Shown piece by piece: positions 38,931 through 47,500 of a stretch of 64,000 nucleotides of DNA (the stretch's first letter is position 1; every line of letters begins with the position of its first letter). Source of the DNA: Yoonia tamlensis (GTDB lineage: Bacteria > Pseudomonadota > Alphaproteobacteria > Rhodobacterales > Rhodobacteraceae). The notes beneath the pieces were generated by a model that was not told the origin of the DNA, did no database searches, and saw only the letters and a list, made by a program, of their open reading frames with translations. The translations under genes were made by a program, and so were the position numbers. The stretch lies in contig NZ_FOYP01000001.1 of NCBI RefSeq assembly GCF_900115105.1, positions 1,390,097 to 1,454,096 of the forward strand. Reading direction: 5' to 3'.

Positions 38931-40884
38931 TCGCTACCTCTACAAATTCATCATTTAGAAATACAAAATCATCGATTGTAATTTGCTCGGGCAAAGTGCC
39001 CCTTACAATCATTAGGCTATCACCTAACTGGATAAGCGAGCCGCCGTCGCCGTATTGGGTAATTTGGATTTCGTCAAAATCAGCTTCGTCGCTTCCGAAC
39101 AACGCAATTCGATCAACCCCATCTTCAAAGTCGTAGACGATATCCAATCCTGAATCGTCCGCGAAAACGAAGACGTCTGCTCCGGAACCGCCCAGCAGAC
39201 GATCTATGCCGGCACCGCCGTCCAATATGTCGTTTCCTTCATTCCCGTCGATGTAGTCGTTACCAGCCAACCCACGGATCCAATCATCGCCGGCGCCGGC
39301 AAAAAGAAAATCTGAATTCCCAGTTCCTTCGAGCTCGATTGCAGACCCGTACTTTGCGTTTTCACCCTGAAACGTTACGTCAATTCTAACAACTTCGTAT
39401 GGATCTAGTGAAAGGACAATGTTGCCATCAGAATCAAGAATGTGTTCGGCGCTAAGCTCGGTTATGGATGCAAGAACATCGTGCTCGTTGTAGATTTCAA
39501 CTGGCAACATTCCGGCGCCCCTGACGAAATGCATCCCATCGCTAGTTGCTTGATCAACGCCCACCAAGGTGGCTTGAATCGAAAAATCAACAGCAGATAA
39601 AAATTCTTCCCCCAACAAGTCATCCATATTTAGGGTGATTGTATTTGCTGCATCACTTCGTAGGGTCACAAACACGTGGATTACAGAAGTATTCTGATAT
39701 GCCGATACCTCAAATTCTTGTCCAAAATAATTATCGTCTAACAATGTGCTGCCGACTAAGACATCAGACATAAGAGCGAAGACCGCGCCTTGAGTGGTAA
39801 GGCCAGAATTTTCACCTGGTCGACCAGAAAGGTCATTTGTTGTGTTGTGTTGCACCGCCCAGATTTGAGCTGAATCCACGCCTGCACGCAGCATGTTTTC
39901 GAACTGTTGAAGATTATTTGAGGCGGCTTTCATCCCAAGTTGGTCGTAGGATTGACTATTGACGTTCCACTCCGTGACGTGAAAGTCAATATTTTCCAGT
40001 CCAGGTTGCGATATCCAGTGATCGAAACTGCTGGACATGGAGACGCTCTCAAAGTGTTGACCGCCCCACTGACCACCCTCGCCACCATTATCCTTTAAGT
40101 AATAGTGATGAACGACACCATCGATTGCTACCTTTGTCGTATCACTTAAGTTCGACGTAATGATCTCATTTACATAGCTTATCTTTTCATCCCACTTCCA
40201 AGTCGTTTCCGTACTATGTGGAGGGAGTTCTAGATAACCGCCGGCCTTGAATTCAGGTGCCCACGGCTGTCCTACCTGAACGATAATTCCGGGTTGAATT
40301 GTTCCTGTGACCAAATCTCCTTCTCCAGCAAGCCGATCAACAATCTCCTTTATTCTCGGCACAAGGTAGTCCACAACAAGCGCATATTCTGCAGTTGTCA
40401 TATTTGCGGCGCCCCAGTACTCATTTCCTATTTCAATCGCTGAAATACTTGCGTTCGGGAGAGATGGGTCACTTTCTGAAAGTAGCTTCGTTACAAGCTC
40501 CAAGGTCGCATCAATTTGTTCGAAGTCCAGAGCTCTTGGAACTGAACTGCTAGGATCGCAGTCGCCAAGCAAGAGCTTCCGTGTAGGTATCACGAACGAC
40601 GATGAAAGATTGTTATCATTGATGAATTCCAAAAATGTACTTAGTGGAGTTAACGGCAGCCCTCCGTCAAAACTGGAATAGTCAGCATCGTAATCAGTTA
40701 CATCAAAAGCTTGCTCAGTCACTGTTCCACCTGGAAACCGAAGGTTATTGACGTTTAGAGTTTCCAACAAATCGCTATAGCCAGATGATGAACTAACTTG
40801 ATCAATATGCGTAAGTGTATTGGCCCCAAAATGACCTGATGAAACCGTAAACTGGGTACTGCCAGAAATGTCTAATGTGTACAT
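38914..40884 (-). CDS. Secreted RTX protein with glycoside-hydrolase-like (clan GH-A) domain
   Basis: A 656-residue protein with no signal peptide. Residues about 1-400 look like a TIM-barrel hydrolase of the GH39/GH51 type: LRFPGGTV (48-55), EIGNEYW with a likely acid/base Glu at 155, and FHVTEWNVNS with a likely nucleophile Glu at 305. A beta-sandwich-like region follows. From residue 520 there are four to five calcium-binding RTX nonapeptides (GGxGxDxxx type), then a C-terminal type I secretion signal (FVFADDSGLDIVYDFEDG and on). The ATG at 40884 follows GAGGGG. No type I transporter genes are nearby. The probable role is secreted polysaccharide degradation. Confidence 0.8.
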   Translation of the reverse strand: MYTLDISGSTQFTVSSGHFGANTLTHIDQVSSSSGYSDLLETLNVNNLRFPGGTVTEQAFDVTDYDADYSSFDGGLPLTPLSTFLEFINDNNLSSSFVIPTRKLLLGDCDPSSSVPRALDFEQIDATLELVTKLLSESDPSLPNASISAIEIGNEYWGAANMTTAEYALVVDYLVPRIKEIVDRLAGEGDLVTGTIQPGIIVQVGQPWAPEFKAGGYLELPPHSTETTWKWDEKISYVNEIITSNLSDTTKVAIDGVVHHYYLKDNGGEGGQWGGQHFESVSMSSSFDHWISQPGLENIDFHVTEWNVNSQSYDQLGMKAASNNLQQFENMLRAGVDSAQIWAVQHNTTNDLSGRPGENSGLTTQGAVFALMSDVLVGSTLLDDNYFGQEFEVSAYQNTSVIHVFVTLRSDAANTITLNMDDLLGEEFLSAVDFSIQATLVGVDQATSDGMHFVRGAGMLPVEIYNEHDVLASITELSAEHILDSDGNIVLSLDPYEVVRIDVTFQGENAKYGSAIELEGTGNSDFLFAGAGDDWIRGLAGNDYIDGNEGNDILDGGAGIDRLLGGSGADVFVFADDSGLDIVYDFEDGVDRIALFGSDEADFDEIQITQYGDGGSLIQLGDSLMIVRGTLPEQITIDDFVFLNDEFVEVANDLLF

Positions 40885-41105
40885 TCGCCCCTCCATCTCT
40901 AAGGTCGAAGATGCAAGAATATGCTTTAATATTCGTTTACGCTTGTTCCTGTGCCCAAACAGAAAAAAAACTAATTGAATAGAATCTTCCTATCGTGAGT
41001 AAGGACTGAGAAACCAAGGTCCAGCTCACACAGCGGCACAATTAACACTTTGTTAGTGCCCGCAGCATAGATTTGTATCGAGAAAACCGTTAAGGAACCG
41101 GTCTC

Positions 41106-41333
41106 ATGCTAGTTAGACGACTTATGGCATTATTTCCAGAATCTGAACTTGACAGCATTGACTCATCTGACCCAGCTCAAGTTGAGCGCCTAATCCAAAA
41201 AATCGAAAAGAAATCAAATGCCGCCTTTGAATGCGGCAATATTTCCGATTACAAGAAGATCTCGTTAAGCCTCTACCTCTTGTATGGTCTACGACACGAC
41301 CTGCATGAGCAGGTAACTTGTACAAGACACTAG
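41106..41333 (+). CDS. Small protein of unknown function
   Basis: A 75-residue, helix-rich, charged protein (ERLIQKIEKKSNAAFECGNI) with an AAGGAA site nine bases upstream of its ATG. It is AT-rich like its neighbours. No family is recognised. It is convergent with the next gene, 13 bases away. Confidence 0.45.
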   Translation: MLVRRLMALFPESELDSIDSSDPAQVERLIQKIEKKSNAAFECGNISDYKKISLSLYLLYGLRHDLHEQVTCTRH

Positions 41334-41346
41334 AGAGTGTTCGAAA

Positions 41347-41973
41347 TTAAGCGCAAAACTGTTGGCGAGATAGTCCGAGGCCACCTAACTCGCAATTTGC
41401 TAGCGCTAAGTGTATTTCAAGAGGGTCGATTTCAGTCTTTGCTAGTAGTTTTTTATAGCCGTTGGACTTAACGTGCCAGCTTGCTCGTTGATCGGAAATA
41501 GACAATGTCTGGTCTGCGTCCAAGAAAACCAGTTTCTTACTGCGCTCAAGTATTCGATGAATAGTGTTGCCGTGTAACGAAAGCTGCAAGCCGCCTAGGT
41601 CTAGGGCTGACATCAATCCAGCTAGAGCGACAATGAGTTCATCAACAGTTGAAATACATATTTGGTCACCAAGATCTTCCAACGTGCCGTTCCATTCTGG
41701 CCGCAGATTGCAATAGTTTTGGCTGTCGTGCATAACTCCGTTCACTTTAGTTTTCGGAGATAGTTCAACGGCCGCTAGAAGGTTGCCATTGCAATCTTCG
41801 ACTACTGCGTAGAGCGGATTGTAATAGGCGTATTGGGCCGGGGACAACCTAAATTGGCCTAAAGTCCCTTGGTAAAGACCAGAACTCGATCCGTAATGTG
41901 ATCGTCTAGCACAAATACAACTATATAGCGCCGGATACTTCGCTGCCATTGAGCCTCTTATGAACCTAATCAT
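41347..41973 (-). CDS. Hypothetical protein
   Basis: A 208-residue protein with a GAGGAAACC ribosome-binding site directly before its ATG. It contains several Cys, a YNPLYAVVEDCNGNLLAAVEL strand region and a long helical C-terminus. There is no signal peptide or membrane helix. I cannot assign a family. It has the same low GC as the island, and it is read alone in the minus direction. Confidence 0.55.
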   Translation of the reverse strand: MIRFIRGSMAAKYPALYSCICARRSHYGSSSGLYQGTLGQFRLSPAQYAYYNPLYAVVEDCNGNLLAAVELSPKTKVNGVMHDSQNYCNLRPEWNGTLEDLGDQICISTVDELIVALAGLMSALDLGGLQLSLHGNTIHRILERSKKLVFLDADQTLSISDQRASWHVKSNGYKKLLAKTEIDPLEIHLALANCELGGLGLSRQQFCA

Positions 41974-42223
41974 GGTTTCCTCGCCTTTGATTGAGGCCTA
42001 AGAATACCTCTGCGAAGATTGTTTTTTACTCAACCTACAGTGCCATGAGTTTACCAATTATTAACGTAACCGCGCACCTGAACCATCAGCCGTGGTCACG
42101 AATGGAGCTACACGATTTTGATGCCGCTTCCTAAATGCTCACGAAAGTAGGTGGAATAAGCTTAGCATATAATTAACCAACATCGATCAATCTGCACTAA
42201 CTAGCCATCAAAGGAGAGCCAAA

Positions 42224-42463
42224 ATGTCTTTTCAAAAAAAATTGCAACTTGCTCAATCTTCTTGTGAGGTGGTTTACAGAGATTCAAACGAACTTGCTCT
42301 GCATGACCACGAGCAACTATTACGCCTCGAAGAGCTAATCCTCGATATGGAGGAAACGGCTTACTCATTGGTTCGACTCGATAAAAAAAGTTCCGCACAT
42401 CGTCTCTTTGAGTGCGTTGCGAGTCTACACAGGGAGTGCTTAAGCTCGAATTTTTCTATTTAG
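42224..42463 (+). CDS. Small protein of unknown function
   Basis: A 79-residue helical protein (HDHEQLLRLEELILDMEETAYSLV) with a near-perfect AAGGAG site seven bases before the ATG. It has three Cys. No family is recognised. Confidence 0.5.
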   Translation: MSFQKKLQLAQSSCEVVYRDSNELALHDHEQLLRLEELILDMEETAYSLVRLDKKSSAHRLFECVASLHRECLSSNFSI

Positions 42464-42861
42464 GTGCTCTAAAAAGTATCGGTAATTCGGCGCAAGACAA
42501 CTAGATATCCAAATCTTCGGTGAAGTATATCCAAGTAAGAAATTGTAAAAAAAAACAAGAGGCTCAACACTATTCTCCACACTCAAGATCACCGAATTGA
42601 AGCGCAAACGGGTGCGAAACAAAGGTGAGTGCGCATTGGAGGGGCGGACAGACAGGGACAGGTGTTTTGCTTTGAATTCAAAGCAGTACGTTGGCAAAAG
42701 CCATTCTTACCGCTTCAATGATATCAATGACGTAGCTTCGGAGTTGGCAAAAATGGAATCGGCCAATAACGGTTTGCTCATCGTGTTGCATATTCGAAAA
42801 ACGCATCGATTTCGAAAATAAGGCGGACAGCGTAGCTTTAGGTAGTTTGCGAAAACTGTGA
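42464..42861. other. Intergenic stretch with no supported gene
   Basis: Both strands have open frames of 74-85 codons, but none has a good ribosome-binding site or convincing composition. A run of nine A is present at about 42,546-42,554. This region is downstream of the three-gene operon's last gene and may hold its terminator, although no clear stem with T-run is seen. Confidence 0.4.
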
Positions 42862-43728
42862 TTAACCTGCCGCTTGATAACGCTTGGCAAATGAGAGCGC
42901 ATTCAACTCAAGTGGGTAGCTGTTTAGATATTCTGCGGCTGATAGCTCATTTAGGCTGGCAAGCCTGAGAACCACCTCATTAGGAGAAAACGGAGCAAAC
43001 CATTTTATTTTTGATGCCTGGTCCATTAGTTCCCTCCTGAGCGATTCAATGTCGTCGATTTCTCGCTCATCCGCATCCTTAAGGATTGCCAGGATTGTTA
43101 TTGGAACACTTTCAGGGTTGTCCCAAGGCTTGTGTGGAAATACCCGGAATTCAGATACTGAGCGTATAGCTTTCCCAAATTCTGAGTTCGGCTTGCCATA
43201 CTTCCCATTTACCGCCTTCCTAAATGTCTCCATGGATTCATTGAATTCGTCAGGGTAACCAAATCTACCAAAAAAGCGCTCAAGCGATCTCGCGAAATTC
43301 TGTAGATCCACTTCGCTGGGGCAGCCACGCTGCTTATTCCATTTAACCAAGAGATCTTTCTTTACGCTCATCGCACGCGTAAAATCAACGACCGTGTTTT
43401 CTGGGGCTCCAACAAGCATACCAAATCTAGGAACCTCACCCTTTTCAATGGCTGAATTGTGCGCTGCGTTTAGCTTTACAAGAGGACACACAGTCACATA
43501 CGAAATTGTACTTCTTTCTGGGTCGCGGACGATATCGCATGTCTGTGAGATTACACATATGCCCTGATGCTTTTCCTCAATATCAGCTGAAAACGGTGCG
43601 CCCTCATCTTCATCGTCAAGCGGGGAAGTGCAAAAAAGAAATTCACCACAATCAACGGTAAAATCGCCTTGCTGCCATTCAGCAAGGCGATCTGAAACAC
43701 TTACTTCATCAACCTTTTTTGCGGACAA
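42862..43728 (-). CDS. SQTCD-motif protein, third gene of a putative defence-type operon
   Basis: A 288-residue soluble protein. It starts from TTG at 43728 with AGGGG eight bases upstream and no early ATG. The N-terminal third has WQQGDFTVDCGEFLF followed by GICVISQTCDIVRDPER (residues 55-71). That SQTCD core is the most conserved-looking part and could form a Cys/Asp site. The rest is mixed alpha/beta with a central FARSLERFFGRFGYPDEF segment. No enzyme family is recognised. It lies 12 bases after the HTH gene, so the operon order is TIGR04255, HTH, SQTCD. Confidence 0.65.
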   Translation of the reverse strand: MSAKKVDEVSVSDRLAEWQQGDFTVDCGEFLFCTSPLDDEDEGAPFSADIEEKHQGICVISQTCDIVRDPERSTISYVTVCPLVKLNAAHNSAIEKGEVPRFGMLVGAPENTVVDFTRAMSVKKDLLVKWNKQRGCPSEVDLQNFARSLERFFGRFGYPDEFNESMETFRKAVNGKYGKPNSEFGKAIRSVSEFRVFPHKPWDNPESVPITILAILKDADEREIDDIESLRRELMDQASKIKWFAPFSPNEVVLRLASLNELSAAEYLNSYPLELNALSFAKRYQAAG

Positions 43729-43740
43729 TAGAAGGCCCCT

Positions 43741-44463
43741 TTACGCCTTCTCTCGACGAATGTTCTTCCGCCGAGTTTGTGGGCGTTGAAGAAGTTCTAC
43801 CTCATTAAGTTGGGCAATTTCTGCAGATGGCATGAAGCTCTGAGGGGCATTTTTCAATCGGGCTTCATTGGTGAGGACTTTTCCGAAGGAAACTCGACCA
43901 ACTCCCTTGCCAGCTATGTCCCTGATAGAACGGAATTCTGCATGCTTCATGAGATCAAGAAAAGTCCTCCCCTCAGATGCTTCACTCAATAATAGTCGCC
44001 TATTTTCTTCTGCTGTTCCGCGGTCAACAAATCGAAGCATGGCGATTGCAGCCCCCAATTTCTGGTGATTTTCAGCAGAAACTCTCTCTCCGCATTTCCA
44101 GTAATGAAGGGTCCGCGAATTAACCCCGAAAACATTGGAAATTTGAGCCCATGTGAGGCCGCTAAGACGTTTTAACTCAGCAATCTGTTCACTGGGTCGT
44201 TGCTCTGCAAAGCCTACCCCATTCGAGATCGTTGAAGTAAAAGATACACGAACACCGTCAGATGAAGACACTGAAAGCATCTTTTGCCGTCTGAGTAATT
44301 GAATTGCATTTTCAACTGAAATGGAAATACTGGGTTTTTCGGCAAATGGTGCAGCAATTCCTGGCCGCTCATCGTCGGGTATTATGTAGGGAATATCTGG
44401 GCGACCCGTAGCACCAACAGGAAGGCACATGGCCACGGCGGTGACTGCACTTTGAAATATCAT
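43741..44463 (-). CDS. Helix-turn-helix protein, second gene of a putative defence-type operon
   Basis: A 240-residue protein with an XRE-like helix-turn-helix at about residues 93-125 (LSGLTWAQISNVFGVNSRTLHYW). It is embedded between an N-terminal region of about 90 residues with no recognised fold and a basic C-terminus (RRKNIRREKA). It is likely the regulator or DNA-binding member of the module. It begins two bases after the stop of the TIGR04255 gene. Unlike most XRE antitoxins it is long. Confidence 0.7.
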   Translation of the reverse strand: MIFQSAVTAVAMCLPVGATGRPDIPYIIPDDERPGIAAPFAEKPSISISVENAIQLLRRQKMLSVSSSDGVRVSFTSTISNGVGFAEQRPSEQIAELKRLSGLTWAQISNVFGVNSRTLHYWKCGERVSAENHQKLGAAIAMLRFVDRGTAEENRRLLLSEASEGRTFLDLMKHAEFRSIRDIAGKGVGRVSFGKVLTNEARLKNAPQSFMPSAEIAQLNEVELLQRPQTRRKNIRREKA

Positions 44464-44465
44464 AA

Positions 44466-45278
44466 CTATCCGTCCTTAAAGCGCGTCAAAAACTTATCGG
44501 TGATACTCCACCGAAAAAAAGCGTAGGCCCTTGCCGCAACTTTGTCGAGTTCACCGTAAAGAAAATCTGGTTCTAGTTGATTGCCCGCGCAGTTAGTGCT
44601 GAATGAATCAACATCTAGCACCCAACTTGGCTCACCTACCGGAGGCGCCATAGCAGGATCATGGCTAAAACCTTTGGGGGCGAGGCCATAACGCGCAATC
44701 AACTTACCTTCAGCGGTCCTCCCAACAACTTCAGTCATCGATATTTCGATATGTTCAGCCAAGTTCGGTCGCAACACATTTAAAAGATCGGCCTGAATTA
44801 GATCTGCAAGAGCCCCCATACAATCCTCCCCCTCAAGACGATCCACGTACCGAAAACCGACACGCTCCACTAATGGTGGCTTCATACTGTTCGAAAAAGC
44901 TTCTAGGACAGTATGCATTTTCCCAAGAAAGTCGGCGCGCGAGACATAATTAGCCGTTTCGATCCCGATAAAATCGGTTGCAAGAGAAACGCGAACTGTC
45001 TTATTTGGATCAAGAAACCTCCACACAGTTGTTTCAACGGCTTCGTGGTGAATCTCGTCGTCTGAGACCCTAATTTCAACAGACTTTACCTTCTCCGCTT
45101 GAACATGCGGGTAATTTGACCGAAGAGCTTCTTGAAAATCAGCGATATATCTCTCGTCGCTGATCTTCGAAATCTTGGAAAACTGGACTAGCGCGAGAAC
45201 GCGAACCAAAGGCGCACCCAAGAGTGGCACACTTTCCGGAATTTCTCCAAAAAGGGGATCATTTGATCGATTCGTCAT
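44466..45278 (-). CDS. TIGR04255 family protein, first gene of a putative defence-type operon
   Basis: A 270-residue protein with the layout of the sporadically distributed TIGR04255 family. It has an N-terminal APLVRVLALVQFSKI strand, a central VSLATDFIGIETANYVSRADFL segment around an AtxY-like position, ERVGFRYVDRL (about 135-145), and a C-terminal LDKVAARAYAFFRWSITDKFL. Its function is unknown, but the family is patchy and often on mobile DNA. The ATG at 45278 follows GGGAAG; an ATG at 45290 is the alternative. It is the promoter-proximal gene of three tightly spaced minus-strand genes. Confidence 0.75.
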   Translation of the reverse strand: MTNRSNDPLFGEIPESVPLLGAPLVRVLALVQFSKISKISDERYIADFQEALRSNYPHVQAEKVKSVEIRVSDDEIHHEAVETTVWRFLDPNKTVRVSLATDFIGIETANYVSRADFLGKMHTVLEAFSNSMKPPLVERVGFRYVDRLEGEDCMGALADLIQADLLNVLRPNLAEHIEISMTEVVGRTAEGKLIARYGLAPKGFSHDPAMAPPVGEPSWVLDVDSFSTNCAGNQLEPDFLYGELDKVAARAYAFFRWSITDKFLTRFKDG

Positions 45279-45303
45279 GTTACTTCCCATCTTTTCGCCC
45301 GAC

Positions 45304-45329
45304 TATAGCATGTGAAGTATAGTGTGAAG
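45304..45329. promoter_or_regulatory. Direct repeat in the three-gene operon promoter: possible operator
   Basis: TATAGCATGTGAAG (45304-45317) is followed at once by TATAGTGTGAAG (45318-45329), 26-50 bases upstream of the operon's start codon. On the coding strand a TATAGT-like -10 falls within it. A tandem site here fits autoregulation by the operon's helix-turn-helix protein. Confidence 0.45.
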
Positions 45330-45436
45330 TGAAATTTTCTATAGGTATTTTCTAAATCTTTTCCTTTCCCATAGAACGCTCCTGCTGAAACCTCTATTGA
45401 GTGTGAGCTTTCTAGTATGAATCTGGATGAATCAGG

Positions 45437-45525
45437 TTTGTGATTTCGCCGTCAGAACATTCAAAACCTCAAAGCGCGGTCACGATTGTCGATGTAGTAA
45501 AACACCGCCCATGCCCGACTCCGCA
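45437..45525 (-). pseudogene. Remnant of a phage DNA adenine methylase gene
   Basis: This stretch aligns to 50,410-50,500 inside the intact methylase gene of the prophage, in the same orientation. A shared TTTGTGATTTCGCCGT block and several further short matches (ACCTCAA, GCGCGG, CGCCCATGCCC) are separated by indels. The rest of the gene is missing and the frame is broken. Confidence 0.8.
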
Positions 45526-45570
45526 AATGGTGATGTTGATAACATGGAGAGCTTCAGCCATCGGTCACGG

Positions 45571-45636
45571 CCCGCACGTAATCTTGCAGCCCTAAGAATG
45601 TGGCGCGGAGCTTTTTAGCGCGGTGTGCAATCATGC
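45571..45636 (-). pseudogene. Remnant of a phage Rz spanin gene
   Basis: This stretch aligns almost base for base to 50,818-50,883, the 3' end of the intact Rz gene (shared CCCGCACGTAATCTTGCAGC, then GTGGCGCGGAGCTT and AGCGCGGTGTGC). It lies 46 bases from the methylase remnant, whereas the same two points are 318 bases apart in the intact prophage. An internal deletion of about 270 bases therefore joins them. Confidence 0.85.
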
Positions 45637-45834
45637 AAAAACGTCCGAAAGGTCCAGCTTGGCATACGAGGCGTGCGCATAGTGGCCAGTCTCATCAATG
45701 TAGGCGATCACACAACCGTCTGCGTCGATGGCTTCGCGCACCGTCGAATTCTTTTCAGGCCAGCCCCATACGCCACCAAATGCCTCTGCAACCCTGCATG
45801 CCTGCCCTGCTGATACCTTTGTGAAACCACGCAT
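45631..45834 (-). CDS. Small protein of unknown function (67 residues)
   Basis: A 67-residue protein, with a GGGAG site before the ATG, that reads well as protein (AIDADGCVIAYIDETGHYAHASY). It ends inside the Rz remnant by six bases. No family is recognised; the neighbouring phage scars suggest a phage or cargo origin. Confidence 0.5.
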   Translation of the reverse strand: MRGFTKVSAGQACRVAEAFGGVWGWPEKNSTVREAIDADGCVIAYIDETGHYAHASYAKLDLSDVFA

Positions 45835-46013
45835 CGTCCATCTCCCATCTTTGCTGGTTCACACATGGAGCAGACGTCTTCGATGTGAAGTCTCCGGCAG
45901 CAGCTATTTTGATCAATTTGGGAGAACGGTCGGGACTGTATAGAATGGCCCAAACATGACCTGAATGGCATTCAGGGATGCCGCAGCCTGCAAGACGGAA
46001 ATGGAATATTGAA

Positions 46014-46745
46014 TCAACTATCTAGCCATTTGCTGTAGGCACCGATGTCCATCATTGGGACAGTACCGAGCGATTGCAGTCTAGCGATCAATTCAAAGAG
46101 GAATCTTGTCGTTGCCGACGACGATTCGATGCGCTTATGGGCAGTAGCTTCATCAACGAATGTGAAGACTCCGTGCGCTGCTATGCAGCCCAGATCCAAT
46201 CTTTTCAAAACGCTCCGATCGCCATCCAGTTTTTCTTGAAGGGCATCACCAAGCGGTGGACTTTTCCAATCACTCTCCAGCGTAACCAGCCCTCCAAGAA
46301 TGTGCTTCGGCGGTACGGCTGCGACAGGACCGTTTGCTGTGGGGATAGGCATACTGGTTCTACTGAGCGATCTAACCGTCGCCACCTTGCCTCTCGCGTA
46401 GTCGATCATCGCTGCATTGATAGATTGCTTCGCTTCAAAAACAGCGTACACGCTTTCCGCTGGGATCACTTTTGCGCCGAGAAAATCGAAAACGAACGGC
46501 GAATATTGCCGGTCAAAAATGACAATATCAATTTGGTCGCTAAAAACGCCTTCACTGTCGACGATATGCGCGCTGCACACGCGGTAACGCTCTGGAAGGT
46601 ACTGTCGCAGCAAGCCAATCCATATCGCCTCTGAGGTGTCGCCTTTAGTCCCTGGGTGGTTGAGAGCTTCGCGAGCTACGCTCAGCTCCGTATCGATTTT
46701 GCGATGTAAGCTGGCGAACAGCTTGGGCAGCGACCATTCACTCAT
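46014..46745 (-). CDS. DUF6602 family protein, restriction-nuclease-like fold
   Basis: A 243-residue protein with the DUF6602 pattern. It has an early Glu in GDTSEAIW (39), then SDQIDIVIFD (70-78) and VFEAKQS (E104, K106), which together match the E...D...ExK arrangement of PD-(D/E)xK nucleases. It starts inside the stop of the nucleotidyltransferase gene (ATGA overlap), so the two are co-expressed. A nuclease activity is inferred from the pattern only. Confidence 0.78.
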   Translation of the reverse strand: MSEWSLPKLFASLHRKIDTELSVAREALNHPGTKGDTSEAIWIGLLRQYLPERYRVCSAHIVDSEGVFSDQIDIVIFDRQYSPFVFDFLGAKVIPAESVYAVFEAKQSINAAMIDYARGKVATVRSLSRTSMPIPTANGPVAAVPPKHILGGLVTLESDWKSPPLGDALQEKLDGDRSVLKRLDLGCIAAHGVFTFVDEATAHKRIESSSATTRFLFELIARLQSLGTVPMMDIGAYSKWLDS

Positions 46746-47500
46746 CGTATCAAGCTCTCCCAGCTACCGCTCAATGCTCTCCGTGCCGCGGTGGCAACCG
46801 CATGCTTGCCCGAGATTGGTAGGTCGTCAGATATCACATTGTTTGTGTTTGCCGGATCAACAATACGTGTGGTGGTTAGTCTACCTGATAAGAACCTCAG
46901 TACATCCGCGACGTTTTCAGACAGTCGTCCAATTGGTTTTCCATGCAATGCACTTAGGGTAGCAAGTTCAAGGTAGATTGAAGGGAAGCTCAAGTCCCAT
47001 TGATCGCGCCAAAGTTTAACAACCCGGATTTCTTCTGTACGGCGGCTATCTCGGACCAATTTGATATGGGTTTGAATATTAGTTTTCGTCCAAGTGTTTG
47101 CCTTTTTTCGGTAAAGACTGTGATCGCTACCATATTGGCTCTGGCGTTTACCAGGTACCAAATCAACTTGATAGCCGGCCACTTTGACACCAAGAGAAAC
47201 ATTTTGATCTCGATACTGATAACCATAATGATTGAGGCAGTTCCCGAGCGAGCTTCGTATCTGTGCCAGTGTGTCGGGTGTACTACTCGACAAAGTCAGA
47301 AAGAGATCAATATCTGTACTGCTCTTGTTTGCCGTGCCTTTTGCGAACGATCCACTTGGCTCAATGGCAAGAAGGTAACCATTGCCCCACGAGTTGAGCA
47401 TCGGTGTAAGCGTGGTGGCGATAGAGCGCACCGGAGAAAACGAGCCGGTGTCCACTTGCTCGCGAGTTAGGACGTTCCGGAGATAATTATCAGATGACAT
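46742..47500 (-). CDS. Nucleotidyltransferase of the CD-NTase-like (polymerase beta) superfamily
   Basis: A 252-residue protein with the polymerase-beta NTase signature: GS at 50-51 in PSGSFAKGTANK, the metal-binding pair D63 and D65 in STDIDLFL, and a third Asp (113) in YQVDLVPGK. A helical C-terminal half resembles the OAS/PAP substrate-binding domain. Such enzymes make cyclic oligonucleotide signals in CBASS or modify nucleic acids. The ATG at 47500 is chosen by similarity to the family N-terminus (DNYLRNVLTREQVDTG); an ATG at 47530 is also open. It is followed by the DUF6602 gene. No CBASS Cap2/Cap3 gene is adjacent. Confidence 0.83.
   Translation of the reverse strand: MSSDNYLRNVLTREQVDTGSFSPVRSIATTLTPMLNSWGNGYLLAIEPSGSFAKGTANKSSTDIDLFLTLSSSTPDTLAQIRSSLGNCLNHYGYQYRDQNVSLGVKVAGYQVDLVPGKRQSQYGSDHSLYRKKANTWTKTNIQTHIKLVRDSRRTEEIRVVKLWRDQWDLSFPSIYLELATLSALHGKPIGRLSENVADVLRFLSGRLTTTRIVDPANTNNVISDDLPISGKHAVATAARRALSGSWESLIR

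Noticed and set aside
42597..42821. A 74-codon plus-strand frame in the gap after the SQTCD gene
   Set aside because: It starts only with TTG without a ribosome-binding site, overlaps similar frames on the other strand, and shows no family likeness.
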